From NCBI GenBank assembly GCA_964390945.1, contig CAYMIV010000010.1, positions 1 through 32,770 of the forward strand: 32,770 bases of DNA, in the 5' to 3' direction. Positions 20,745 to 28,470 of this stretch are shown in pieces. Position 1 is the stretch's first letter; the number at the start of each line of letters is the position of its first letter. This stretch comes from Damh-18 sp964390945. GTDB taxonomy: Bacteria > Patescibacteriota > Minisyncoccia > Phycocordibacterales > UBA918. The notes beneath the pieces are model-generated. The model worked only from the letters and a program-made list of their open reading frames with translations. It did no database searches and had not been told where the DNA came from. Made by a program: the position numbers and the translations under genes.

Positions 20745-23252
20745 GTGTCAAAAAAGGATACACCAAAGAAAAAAGGAGATAACAACAACCCCGAACCGGG
20801 GAATAGCGAAGTGCTTTTTGCTGAAAAGGGCATCATGCTCCAGGGTATTACCGATGAGATGCGTACAGCGTACCTCGATTATGCAATGTCCGTCATCACC
20901 TCACGCGCGCTCCCGGATGTTCGTGATGGTCTAAAGCCGGTCCATCGCCGCATACTCTATTCGATGCGACTTAATGGTCTTACCTCGACAGCAAAATTCA
21001 AGAAATCAGCGACCGTCGTCGGAGATGTGCTCGGAAGTTTTCATCCGCACGGCGACGTCGCGGTGTATGACGCGATGGTAAAATTGGCGCAGGAATTCAC
21101 CACCCGCTACCCGCTCGTATTGGGGCAGGGAAACTTCGGTTCCATAGACGGTGATTCACCTGCGGCGTACCGTTATACGGAAGCAAAAATGTCGAAAATC
21201 GCCGAAGAACTCCTTCGTGACCTTGAAAAAAATACAGTCAATTGGCGCCCGAACTTTGACGGCACAAAGAAGGAGCCGGAAGTGCTTCCTGCGTCGGTTC
21301 CCAATCTACTTCTCGGCGGTACGCTCGGCATTGCCGTCGGTATGGCGACGAATATTCCGCCGCACAATCTTCGCGAAGTTGCTTCAGCAGTCGAACACCT
21401 CATTGAGAATCCCGATGCGTCGACGAATGACCTGCTCGGCTTCGTGAAGGGTCCAGATTTTCCGCTCGGTGCTATCGCATTTAATCAGAAGGATATTGCT
21501 CACGCGTATGCAAACGGTCGCGGTGGTGTTGTGGTTCGAGGTGAAACGGAAATCGTTGAAGACAAAAAGGGCAATTTTTCAATCATTATCACTTCGATTC
21601 CCTATCGTGTGAATAAGGCGGACATGCTCATGAAGATTGCTGACTTGGTTCGCGATAAAAAAATCGAAGGCATTCGTGATCTTCGCGACGAATCAACGCG
21701 CGACATTCGCGTGGTCGTTGAACTCAAGAGCGGGGCACAGCCGCAGACGGTTCTCAACAAACTCTACAAACACACGCAACTTGAGGAGACCTTTCACTAC
21801 AACATGGTTGCTCTCGTCAACGGCGTCCCTCAGACTCTTTCCCTCAAAGCAATTCTTGAAGAGTACATAAAGCACCGAGCTGAAGTCGTAAAACGCCGCA
21901 CCGAATATGATTTAGAGAAGGCGCAGGAACGCGAACATATTCTCCTCGGGCTTAAGAAGGCGCTTGACCACATTGACGCAATTATCAAACTCATCCGTGC
22001 TTCAAAAGATGTTCCTGCCGCTCATGCGGGACTCATGAAGCAGTTCAAGTTTTCTGACATACAAGCGCAAGCGATTCTCGATATGCGCCTTCAGAAACTC
22101 GCCGGACTTGAGCGCAAGAAAATCGAGGAAGAACTTAGAGAGGTGCAGTCGCTCATCAAGGAACTCGAATCCATTCTGGGGAGCAAAAAGAAAATGCTTG
22201 GCATCATCAAGGAAGAATTGGTCGCAATAGCGGAAAAATACGGAGACGATCGTCGTACAAAGATTGTGAAAGGGGGTGTAAAAATGATGAGCCCCGAAGA
22301 TCTCATCGCCGATGAGGAGAGTGTGTTGGTACTTACGCAGGGGGGATACGTGAAGCGGACAAATCCTTCGGAATATCGCACCCAAAAGCGCGGCGGCGTC
22401 GGTGTTGTCGATCTCAACACGAAAGAAGAGGATGTCGTTACGAAACTCGTGACCACGTCAACCCACAGCGACCTGCTCTTCTTCACCGATAAGGGAAAGG
22501 TATACCAAACAAAGATGTTCGATATACCGGAGGGTCGCCGTGCAACGAAGGGCAAGTCAATCATGAACTTCCTTTCTCTCACCTCTGAAGAAAAGGTCAC
22601 GTCGGTACTTGCGGTTCGTAAAGAAGATTGGGAGGGGGATTGGTCGCTCATGATGGTGACACGAAATGGCGTTGCAAAAAAATCTGATGCCGCAAGTTTC
22701 AAAGACGTGCGTCGAAGCGGTCTCATTGCGATTACGCTCAAAGATGATGACGCTCTCATTTCAGCCGCATTCGTCGGAAAGGGTGATCAAGTGTCGCTCA
22801 TAAGCGCGAATGGGCAGTCGATACGTTTTAAGGAAAGCGATGTACGAGAGATGGGCCGCACCGCGGCGGGAGTTCGGGCGATGAAACTCGGAAAAAATGA
22901 CACGATTGTTTCTGCTGACGTTATTGGAAAAGACATAAAAGACTGTGAGATTCTTGTTGTTATGGAAAACGGTTTCGGCAAAACAACATCTGCAAAGGAA
23001 TATAAGGTTCAGGGAAGGGGCGGCTCCGGAATCAAGACCGCAAAAGTAACCTCAAAAACCGGCAAGGTGGTAGGCGGAGCAATATTAAGTTCTGATGCGC
23101 GCATCGAAGGGGAGTTGGTCGTAATGAGCAAGAAGGGTCAAGTCATCAAACTTCCTCTCAAAGATGTGCCATCGCTCGGCCGCCAAACACAGGGTGTGAA
23201 GGTTATGAAAATGCGCCCGGGTGACTCCATCGCTTCAATGGTTTCATTCTAG
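20745..23252 (+). CDS. gyrA: DNA gyrase subunit A
   Basis: An 835-aa type II topoisomerase subunit that cuts and rejoins DNA and, with GyrB, adds negative supercoils. Winged-helix region ALPDVRDGLKPVHRRILYSM; catalytic Tyr144 in AAYRYTEAKM; tower and coiled coil; then a C-terminal six-blade beta-pinwheel opened by QKRGGVG, a GyrA-box form that favours gyrase over ParC. At the site equal to E. coli Ser83 the residue is Val (HPHGDVAVYD), while Asp87 is kept. It begins with GTG at 20745. gyrB is not in the window. The gene ends at the 23277-23312 terminator. Confidence 0.96.
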   Translation: MSKKDTPKKKGDNNNPEPGNSEVLFAEKGIMLQGITDEMRTAYLDYAMSVITSRALPDVRDGLKPVHRRILYSMRLNGLTSTAKFKKSATVVGDVLGSFHPHGDVAVYDAMVKLAQEFTTRYPLVLGQGNFGSIDGDSPAAYRYTEAKMSKIAEELLRDLEKNTVNWRPNFDGTKKEPEVLPASVPNLLLGGTLGIAVGMATNIPPHNLREVASAVEHLIENPDASTNDLLGFVKGPDFPLGAIAFNQKDIAHAYANGRGGVVVRGETEIVEDKKGNFSIIITSIPYRVNKADMLMKIADLVRDKKIEGIRDLRDESTRDIRVVVELKSGAQPQTVLNKLYKHTQLEETFHYNMVALVNGVPQTLSLKAILEEYIKHRAEVVKRRTEYDLEKAQEREHILLGLKKALDHIDAIIKLIRASKDVPAAHAGLMKQFKFSDIQAQAILDMRLQKLAGLERKKIEEELREVQSLIKELESILGSKKKMLGIIKEELVAIAEKYGDDRRTKIVKGGVKMMSPEDLIADEESVLVLTQGGYVKRTNPSEYRTQKRGGVGVVDLNTKEEDVVTKLVTTSTHSDLLFFTDKGKVYQTKMFDIPEGRRATKGKSIMNFLSLTSEEKVTSVLAVRKEDWEGDWSLMMVTRNGVAKKSDAASFKDVRRSGLIAITLKDDDALISAAFVGKGDQVSLISANGQSIRFKESDVREMGRTAAGVRAMKLGKNDTIVSADVIGKDIKDCEILVVMENGFGKTTSAKEYKVQGRGGSGIKTAKVTSKTGKVVGGAILSSDARIEGELVVMSKKGQVIKLPLKDVPSLGRQTQGVKVMKMRPGDSIASMVSF

Positions 23253-23276
23253 GTTCTAAGGCATAGGTGAATGAGA

Positions 23277-23312
23277 AAAGCCCCCGGCGCACGAGTGTGC
23301 GCCGGGGGCTTT
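23277..23312 (+). terminator. Terminator of gyrA
   Basis: AAAGCCCCCGGCGCAC/GTGCGCCGGGGGCTTT, a perfect 16-bp stem with loop GAGT, just behind gyrA. Confidence 0.85.
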
Positions 23313-23348
23313 CCACTACCGGGGTGTCTTTCGGTAATCTCCCTGCGC

Positions 23349-23354
23349 TATAAT
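23349..23354 (+). promoter_or_regulatory. -10 box of the methyltransferase gene
   Basis: Perfect TATAAT ending 7 nt before the ATG at 23362, implying transcription starts at the start codon. Confidence 0.55.
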
Positions 23355-23361
23355 ACATGAT

Positions 23362-23910
23362 ATGGCAATGGCTTTTGCTGGTCAGTTTGTGCAACCTGAA
23401 ATTGTTGCGACACACTTCCATCTCCATGATGGTGATTCTGTAGCGGATTTTGGCGCGGGCGCAGGTCACTATCTGGCGGTACTTTCAAAACTTGTCGGTC
23501 CGGAGGGGCGTGTGTACGCGTGTGAAATTCAAAAACCGCTCGTTGATAAACTCGGCATCATGAAACGAGACATGCACATAGCGAATCTCGATGTGGTTTG
23601 GTGTGATTTAGAATCCCCCGGCGGAACCAAACTTGGCGACGGAATTCTCGATGCGGCGCTTCTTTCGAATACCTTATTTCAACTCGAAAACAAAGAAATT
23701 GCGCTTGCGGAAGTCGCACGCGTGGTACGGCGAGGGGGCAAACTCTTCATCATTGATTGGACTGATTCTTTTGGCGGTATGGGACCGCACCCATCGCACG
23801 TGGTCACTGAAAGTATGGCGACTGAACTTGCGCAAAAGGCGGGGTTTGCAATTGAACGCACGATTCCTGCGGGTGACCACCATTATGGGCTAGCACTACG
23901 GCGAGTATGA
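23362..23910 (+). CDS. SAM-dependent methyltransferase, class I
   Basis: A 182-aa Rossmann-fold methyltransferase. SAM motif I is VADFGAGAGHYLAVLSKL; the acidic end of strand 2 is VYACEIQ; motif post-I LDVVWCDLE; then DAALLSNTLFQLENKE and GGKLFIIDWTDS. The opening QFVQPEIVATHFHLHDGDSVADFGAG is like PIMT/UbiE-type enzymes; the substrate cannot be told. Its stop overlaps the start of the solute-binding-like gene by 4 bp, so the two are co-translated. A perfect TATAAT 7 nt before the ATG suggests a leaderless transcript that could run on through the pilin-like genes. Confidence 0.85.
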   Translation: MAMAFAGQFVQPEIVATHFHLHDGDSVADFGAGAGHYLAVLSKLVGPEGRVYACEIQKPLVDKLGIMKRDMHIANLDVVWCDLESPGGTKLGDGILDAALLSNTLFQLENKEIALAEVARVVRRGGKLFIIDWTDSFGGMGPHPSHVVTESMATELAQKAGFAIERTIPAGDHHYGLALRRV

Positions 23911-25217
23911 ATGGCATGCGACCATTTGAAATAGTCCTTATCGGCGTATTCGGTGCCGTTGCCATAGGCGCCCTCATTGCGGTTATGCTGTATCGGGCTT
24001 CTCCCGAAGTAGAGGATGTTCAGTTCGGTGACAGCGTTGAAATCTGGGGAACCTTCAATCAAGACACCATCCATAACTTGTTCGCAGACATGAAAAGTAC
24101 GAACAGGGCATTTAACGTTGTTTCTTATACGCAAAAAAATCCGGAAACTTTCGTCTCGGAAATTGTTGACGCCATCGCGGAAGATAAGTCACCAGACCTG
24201 ATTGTTTTACCGCACGAAGACCTTGTTTCTTTGCGTACAAAAATTCAGCCCGTCAGTTTTGAAACGTTTTCGGAGCGAGAGTTCCGTGACAGTTTTGTCG
24301 ATGGCGCGGAAATATTCCTGCTCCCGGACGGTGTCTATGGCGTGCCGATTTTTGCCGACCCGCTCGTGCTGTACTGGAATCGGGATATTTTCTCAAGCAG
24401 CGGTCTCGCGCGCCCCCCTACAACATGGGAACAACTCGTCAATGAGACAGTGCCAGCACTTACGCGCAAAGACGACCAATTCAATATTACCCAGAGCGCG
24501 ATTTCGCTCGGCGAAGTTTCCAATATCAACAATGCAAAGCGAATTCTCGGAATGCTTCTTCTTCAGTCGGGGAGTGACCTTGTCCGTATTAATGATCAGG
24601 GGATGTTTTCTGTCGAACTCAATACGCCAGTGAATAATAGAACCTTGTCTGGAAATGCGGCACTCTCTTTCTATACACAGTTTGCAAATCCGACCGATGA
24701 AAATTACACCTGGAATCGCGCGCTCAAGAATGACCGTCTCATGTTTCTTGGAGGTGAACTTGGCATGTACATCGGTCGAGCGAGTGAGCTTCCAGAGCTT
24801 GAAAAAGCGAATCCGAACCTGAACTTCGATGCGGTTGTTATTCCGCAGGGAAGTGGGGCTACGATACAGAGAAATTATGCTGATTTTTATGCATTTGCAA
24901 TTCCGAAAGCATCCGACAACAAATCTGGTGCGTATGCGGCAGCGCGCTATATTGCTGGGGAAGAACATGCGTCAGCGTTTGCGGAAGCGCTTCATCGCGT
25001 GCCCGTCCTCCGTGCGCTCATCGCGCGCGGTGCATCGGACTCCTTCAGGCAGCGATTTTTCGAGGCGGTACTTGTTGCCCGAGGGTGGCTCGACCCGTCC
25101 CCGGAGAGAAGCACCACCATCTTCAGAGACATGGTGCAGGACATCACCTCACAGAAAGCAAGCGTTGAGAGCGCGGTGAGAGATGCGACGGGTAAGTTGA
25201 GGTTGTTATTTAATTAA
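23907..25217 (+). CDS. Membrane-anchored extracellular solute-binding-like protein
   Basis: A 436-aa protein of the bacterial extracellular solute-binding (family 1, sugar-type) fold: VEIWGTFNQDTIHNLFADMK, a PDLIVLPHEDL strand, GVYGVPIFADPLVLYWNRDIF (the hinge region), PPTTWEQLV, then FLGGELGMYIGRASELP and a helical C-terminus. In place of a lipobox it has an uncleaved N-terminal membrane helix (about residues 8-29), so it is anchored to the membrane facing outward. No ABC permease or ATPase gene is near. It starts in a 4-bp overlap with the methyltransferase and is followed 14 bp later by the first pilin-like gene. Confidence 0.85.
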   Translation: MNGMRPFEIVLIGVFGAVAIGALIAVMLYRASPEVEDVQFGDSVEIWGTFNQDTIHNLFADMKSTNRAFNVVSYTQKNPETFVSEIVDAIAEDKSPDLIVLPHEDLVSLRTKIQPVSFETFSEREFRDSFVDGAEIFLLPDGVYGVPIFADPLVLYWNRDIFSSSGLARPPTTWEQLVNETVPALTRKDDQFNITQSAISLGEVSNINNAKRILGMLLLQSGSDLVRINDQGMFSVELNTPVNNRTLSGNAALSFYTQFANPTDENYTWNRALKNDRLMFLGGELGMYIGRASELPELEKANPNLNFDAVVIPQGSGATIQRNYADFYAFAIPKASDNKSGAYAAARYIAGEEHASAFAEALHRVPVLRALIARGASDSFRQRFFEAVLVARGWLDPSPERSTTIFRDMVQDITSQKASVESAVRDATGKLRLLFN

Positions 25218-25231
25218 CTCAAGAAGTAACT

Positions 25232-25516
25232 ATGCCGGGAGGAAACTGTCCAACAGGTCAAATCTGTAATCCATTAAAAGCGACTGATATCATCACATTT
25301 CTCACACAAATCATTGATGTGCTCCTTATTTTTGCTGTTCCCATCATTGTATTCTTTATTATTTACGCAGGATTTCTTTTTGTGACCGCAAAAGGCAACG
25401 AAAGCCAGGTTTCAACGGCAAAGTCTGCTTTGACGTGGGCTGTTGTGGGGGGTGTTATCGCGCTCGGGGCAAAACTCATTATTACGGTGATAGAGGGCAC
25501 AATCAAGACATTCTGA
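25232..25516 (+). CDS. Type IV secretion pilin-like protein 1
   Basis: A 94-aa protein with a short Cys-bearing N-terminus (GGNCPTGQICNPL), a first membrane helix (VLLIFAVPIIVFFIIYAGFLFV), a polar loop with TAKGNESQVSTAK, and a second helix (AVVGGVIALGAKLIITVI). The two-helix plan with a polar GN/S-K loop fits the T4SS pilin (VirB2/TrbC-like) family common in Parcubacteria. Such subunits assemble into surface pili or a secretion channel. No signal peptide is clear in this copy. First of four related genes in a row. Confidence 0.75.
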   Translation: MPGGNCPTGQICNPLKATDIITFLTQIIDVLLIFAVPIIVFFIIYAGFLFVTAKGNESQVSTAKSALTWAVVGGVIALGAKLIITVIEGTIKTF

Positions 25517-25523
25517 AATACGT

Positions 25524-25829
25524 ATGCGATACCTCACGCTTTCACTCATAGCATTCACACCACTTGCGGCATCTGCGGCACAGATTACTGACTTCGCTTC
25601 TTTGGTATCGGAACTAATTGGCATAATCAACTACGTTATTGCCTTTGTTATTGCGCTTTCATTTCTCACCATTGTGTGGGGGGTAGTGAAGGCGTGGATA
25701 ATAGGCGGCGGTAACGAGGAGTCAGTAAAATCTGGAAAAATGACAATTCTTGTGGGGTTCATTGTGTTTACCCTCATGATAGGGGTGTGGGGCATACTCG
25801 CAATCTTGAAGCAGACATTTTTTGCATAG
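25524..25829 (+). CDS. Type IV secretion pilin-like protein 2
   Basis: A 101-aa protein. A signal peptide (MRYLTLSLIAFTPLAASA, likely cut after ASA) is followed by a short helix, a membrane helix (INYVIAFVIALSFLTIVWGVVKAW), the loop IIGGGNEESVKSGK and a second membrane helix (MTILVGFIVFTLMIGVWGILAIL). The loop pattern G-x-E-E-x-x-x-x-G/A-K recurs in copies 3 and 4. It lies 7 bp behind copy 1, so it is surely in the same operon. Confidence 0.8.
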   Translation: MRYLTLSLIAFTPLAASAAQITDFASLVSELIGIINYVIAFVIALSFLTIVWGVVKAWIIGGGNEESVKSGKMTILVGFIVFTLMIGVWGILAILKQTFFA

Positions 25830-26003
25830 CCCAATGCAGCAAAACTAACCCTATCCAGTATGGTGGTATTTTTGTTCGTTGCAAATGGATATAGTGGGCG
25901 TATAGTGGGTATGCTGGTATCCACAGCCGGCACAATAAACCAAATTTTAGGCGGTAAAATATGATGATAGAGAAGTTTAACATTTAGTATATAAATTCAA
26001 CGT
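25830..26003 (+). promoter_or_regulatory. Spacer with a direct repeat and a possible promoter before pilin-like gene 3
   Basis: A 174-bp gap in an otherwise tight gene row. It contains a tandem TATAGTGGG (two copies 11 bp apart, near 25893-25912) and an A/T-rich TATATAAA about 12 bp before the ATG of copy 3. A second transcript start is plausible. Confidence 0.4.
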
Positions 26004-26357
26004 ATGAAATTAGTAACTCGCCTACTCCCGTTTGCACCATTCCTTCCAATGGTTGCCTTTGCACAATCGGTTAGTCTTACCTGGTTCGAGAATCTGCTCC
26101 TCGATATTACCAACTTCATAAACTCCTATCTCGTTCCGTTCATATTTGCAATCGCGTTTCTCCTTTTCATCTGGGGAGTTTTCAAGTATTTCATTTATGG
26201 AGCAACGGACGAAGAAGCACGAAATTCAGGGAAACAGTTCATGATTTGGGCACTCCTTGGTTTCGTCATCATGATTTCAGTCTGGGGTCTTGTGAACTTG
26301 GTTGACAATATCTTTAACCTCTCAGGCGGAACCGCCCCCTCGTTCCCGACGATATAG
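26004..26357 (+). CDS. Type IV secretion pilin-like protein 3
   Basis: A 117-aa protein with a signal peptide (MKLVTRLLPFAPFLPMVAFA), then a helix WFENLLLDITNFINSYL, a membrane helix (PFIFAIAFLLFIWGVFKYFI), the loop YGATDEEARNSGK and a second membrane helix (MIWALLGFVIMISVWGLVNLV). It shares the FxxW-G-V and VWG signatures with copy 2, which it most resembles. It has a Pro/Ser/Thr tail (GGTAPSFPTI). Confidence 0.8.
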   Translation: MKLVTRLLPFAPFLPMVAFAQSVSLTWFENLLLDITNFINSYLVPFIFAIAFLLFIWGVFKYFIYGATDEEARNSGKQFMIWALLGFVIMISVWGLVNLVDNIFNLSGGTAPSFPTI

Positions 26358-26386
26358 CGGTACCTCGGCGACCATAATGTAAAGTC

Positions 26387-26659
26387 ATGGCACCACACCA
26401 ACAGGAGGCGCTAAAGTTAGTTGCGTCGATTCGGACAAATATCCTGAATCCGCTCATTATGCTTCTTATGGCGATAGCGCTCCTCGTGTTCCTTTGGGGT
26501 GGCTATCAGTTCATTGCGAATGCAGATAACGACCAGGCACGCGCGGTGGGCAAGCGCCACATGCTTTACGGATTCATCGGGTTTCTCATTATGGTTTCCG
26601 CTTACGGAATTCTTTCTGTAGCGCTCAACACATTCGGTATAGCAGTCCCGACTCCTTAA
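26387..26659 (+). CDS. Type IV secretion pilin-like protein 4
   Basis: A 90-aa protein with no signal peptide: a short helical N-terminus (HQQEALKLVASIRTNIL), a membrane helix (PLIMLLMAIALLVFLWGGYQFI), the loop ANADNDQARAVGKRHM and a second helix (YGFIGFLIMVSAYGILSVAL). The loop retains the acidic-then-GK pattern of the others. AGGAGG lies in the first codons, not upstream. It is the last gene of the row, closed by the 26664-26700 terminator. Confidence 0.78.
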   Translation: MAPHQQEALKLVASIRTNILNPLIMLLMAIALLVFLWGGYQFIANADNDQARAVGKRHMLYGFIGFLIMVSAYGILSVALNTFGIAVPTP

Positions 26660-26663
26660 CAAT

Positions 26664-26700
26664 GAAAAGCGCCCGCGACAACTGTCGCGGGCGCTTTTTC
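26664..26700 (+). terminator. Terminator of the pilin-like gene row
   Basis: GAAAAGCGCCCGCGACA pairs with TGTCGCGGGCGCTTTTTC, a very stable 17-bp stem with a tiny loop and a T-run. Confidence 0.85.
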
Positions 26701-26713
26701 GTTCCAAAAGAAA

Positions 26714-26737
26714 AAGCGCGGACCGAAGTCCGCGCTT
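26714..26737 (-). terminator. Terminator of the SPFH operon
   Basis: AAGCGCGGAC/GTCCGCGCTT, a 10-bp stem with a 4-nt loop, followed by TTTCTTTTG on the minus strand. Confidence 0.8.
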
Positions 26738-26767
26738 GAAGAACATACCATTACCTTATTACTTTTA

Positions 26768-27286
26768 TTACTTGCAGTCCTCCACATCCTCGATGGCCTC
26801 GAATTTGTAGAAGACCGTCGTGCCCTTCCGTACCCCTTCGAACGAGGCCCAGGCAGATTTGTACTTAATCTCGCCGGACGTCCGAAGCCTCTTGAACTCC
26901 TGCTTCGTGTACCACGTTGCGTCCTGGAGGCCTCTGACCCACGTAATGTACGTGGTTCCGTCCGGATCGTTTTCCGCCCAGTCAATGAAGCAGAGATTGG
27001 ACGGAAGAGCGAGCATGCGGGACCGTTTGTTTTTCTGAAGCACCTCCGAATGAATCGGTACGCTCGGCGCCTCTTTGGTTGTCGCTGAAGTGCTGATGTT
27101 TTTGACCTCTTCCTTCATTGCTGGAATGAAAGAGAGAAACATCCAGAAACCTGCGAGAACCAGAAAGACACCGGTACTTACTGCTTTGGCTTTTGCGGAA
27201 ACCGCCTTGAGTCCACTTCTCGACTCGGTGCCGCGCGAAAAACTTTCCTTTAGTTTTTCGCCGACATTGCTACTGCTGGTCGTCAT
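26768..27286 (-). CDS. Unknown membrane protein, partner of the SPFH protein
   Basis: A 172-aa protein: a Ser/Lys-rich N-terminus of about 35 residues, one membrane helix (TGVFLVLAGFWMFLSFIPAM), and a soluble C-terminal domain with CFIDWAENDPDGTTYITWVRGLQDATWYTKQEFKRL and a final DVEDCK. No family recognised; the Trp-rich beta-strand part may be a small protein-binding domain. Its start overlaps the stop of the SPFH gene by 4 bp, so the two are translated together, and membrane partners of SPFH proteins are often encoded this way. The two genes look more GC-rich in third positions than the pilin-like genes. Confidence 0.65.
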   Translation of the reverse strand: MTTSSSNVGEKLKESFSRGTESRSGLKAVSAKAKAVSTGVFLVLAGFWMFLSFIPAMKEEVKNISTSATTKEAPSVPIHSEVLQKNKRSRMLALPSNLCFIDWAENDPDGTTYITWVRGLQDATWYTKQEFKRLRTSGEIKYKSAWASFEGVRKGTTVFYKFEAIEDVEDCK

Positions 27287-28233
27287 TTCTTGTCTCCGAA
27301 GATTTTCGCCACGCCGGCAACAACAGCGCCCGCAGCCCCGTCGATACCGGTGATGTCGAGCTTCTTGATTTCCTTCTTGACGTTGCCGCTTGCCGCAAGG
27401 AAGTCGTCGCGTGCGCGTGCCACGTCAGATTCGGATATTGCTCCGCTGCGACGCGCCTCCTCGAAAGCCTTTTTGGTTTTGAAACCGAGGAGGTTTCGTA
27501 CGCCTTCCGCGATACGCTTGCTTTCCTCGATGGTGTCGCGCGTCTCTTGCACCTTCGGAGGAAAGTCGATTGACGAAATTTGGAAACCAGTGACTCGGAC
27601 TCCATACTCGTCAAGAAGCATCTGCTTCCGGGTTTGCTCGAATTCGCGCTCGATCTCCTCTCGGAGTGGACGAACGGAATTTTTCGCTACTTCCCCGGTC
27701 ATTCCCGAAAGACGTTGCGACAACCACTCGTTGATTTGGGCGACGAAGCCCTGTTCGACGGTGGTCACGTCGATGCCGACGACTTGCGTGATGTGGGCGA
27801 GATCGAACTTGAACTGTACGGACCCGTCCACGATGACCGATGTCGTTGATGTCGACACCGTTTCCTTGAAGGACACGGTGAGAATATCGAGCGTGATGTT
27901 TCCGCTCTCCGCGCGAAGTTCCCACGGGTAGGCGGGATGTCCGCCCGGGCCGTAGGGAATGTTCGGGTTTGCACCGGGGGAACTGAACTGGTTCGTGGTG
28001 ACGAACGCAGCAGTCTGCGGTACGACAACCCAAAACCGATGAAAGTACTTCACGATGAGATACACTCCGAACGAGAAGCCTGCCGATGCGAAGAGGTACG
28101 GCGACCAAACCACGGAGCCAATAGTTGCACCGATGAGGGTCGGAACAAACAGGGCGACCAACGCCGACCCGACGAGAAGCGCGCATCGCGAGAAGCGGTC
28201 TCTTTCCACCATGCTGTCGTGGTCATATTGCAT
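27283..28233 (-). CDS. SPFH/band-7 domain membrane protein
   Basis: A 316-aa protein. Two close membrane helices near the N-terminus (CALLVGSALVALFVPTLIGATIGSVVW and YLFASAGFSFGVYLIVKYF) lead into an SPFH domain (about residues 60-240: FWVVVPQTAAFVTTNQF, SVQFKFDLAHITQVVG, VRPLREEIEREFEQTRKQMLLDEYGVRVTGFQISSIDFPPKVQETRDTIEESKRIAEG), then a charged helical tail. SPFH proteins form ring-like scaffolds at membranes and often control membrane proteases. The ATG at 28233 is chosen because AAGGAG lies 6 nt upstream. A good promoter is at 28335-28363. Confidence 0.88.
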   Translation of the reverse strand: MQYDHDSMVERDRFSRCALLVGSALVALFVPTLIGATIGSVVWSPYLFASAGFSFGVYLIVKYFHRFWVVVPQTAAFVTTNQFSSPGANPNIPYGPGGHPAYPWELRAESGNITLDILTVSFKETVSTSTTSVIVDGSVQFKFDLAHITQVVGIDVTTVEQGFVAQINEWLSQRLSGMTGEVAKNSVRPLREEIEREFEQTRKQMLLDEYGVRVTGFQISSIDFPPKVQETRDTIEESKRIAEGVRNLLGFKTKKAFEEARRSGAISESDVARARDDFLAASGNVKKEIKKLDITGIDGAAGAVVAGVAKIFGDKK

Positions 28234-28334
28234 GACGTTCTCCTTTTCAAGGTTCATGGAGCGCCACTGGGCGCGTAAATGGGTAAGGGAAGCACTGAGC
28301 AAACAAACTTGCTAAGACCACCCTGTCTGTTTAT

Positions 28335-28363
28335 ATACTATCATATTTTATTCAAAAAGTCAA
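28335..28363 (-). promoter_or_regulatory. Promoter of the SPFH operon
   Basis: Minus strand TTGACT, 17 bp, TAGTAT, giving a leader of about 95 nt. The palindrome at 28364-28404 begins right behind the -35 box. Confidence 0.65.
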
Positions 28364-28404
28364 CCCCATTAGAGGCTATTTTTCAAAAATAACCTCTAAC
28401 GGGG
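28364..28404. promoter_or_regulatory. 41-bp palindrome between diverging SPFH and trhO promoters
   Basis: CCCC, TTAGAGG and TATTTTT pair with AAAAATA, CCTCTAA and GGGG; the only breaks are two A/C mismatches placed symmetrically. No T-run follows on either strand, so a terminator role is less likely than an operator or processing site. Confidence 0.6.
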
Positions 28405-28455
28405 CAAGTCGTCATGTGCTTATTTTCAGCCGTATATTCTGACTATATTTCGTGC

Positions 28456-28461
28456 TACAAT
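28456..28461 (+). promoter_or_regulatory. Extended -10 box of trhO
   Basis: TGCTACAAT ends 9 nt before the trhO ATG, implying a leader of about three nucleotides. Confidence 0.55.
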
Positions 28462-28470
28462 TTTCCAGCA

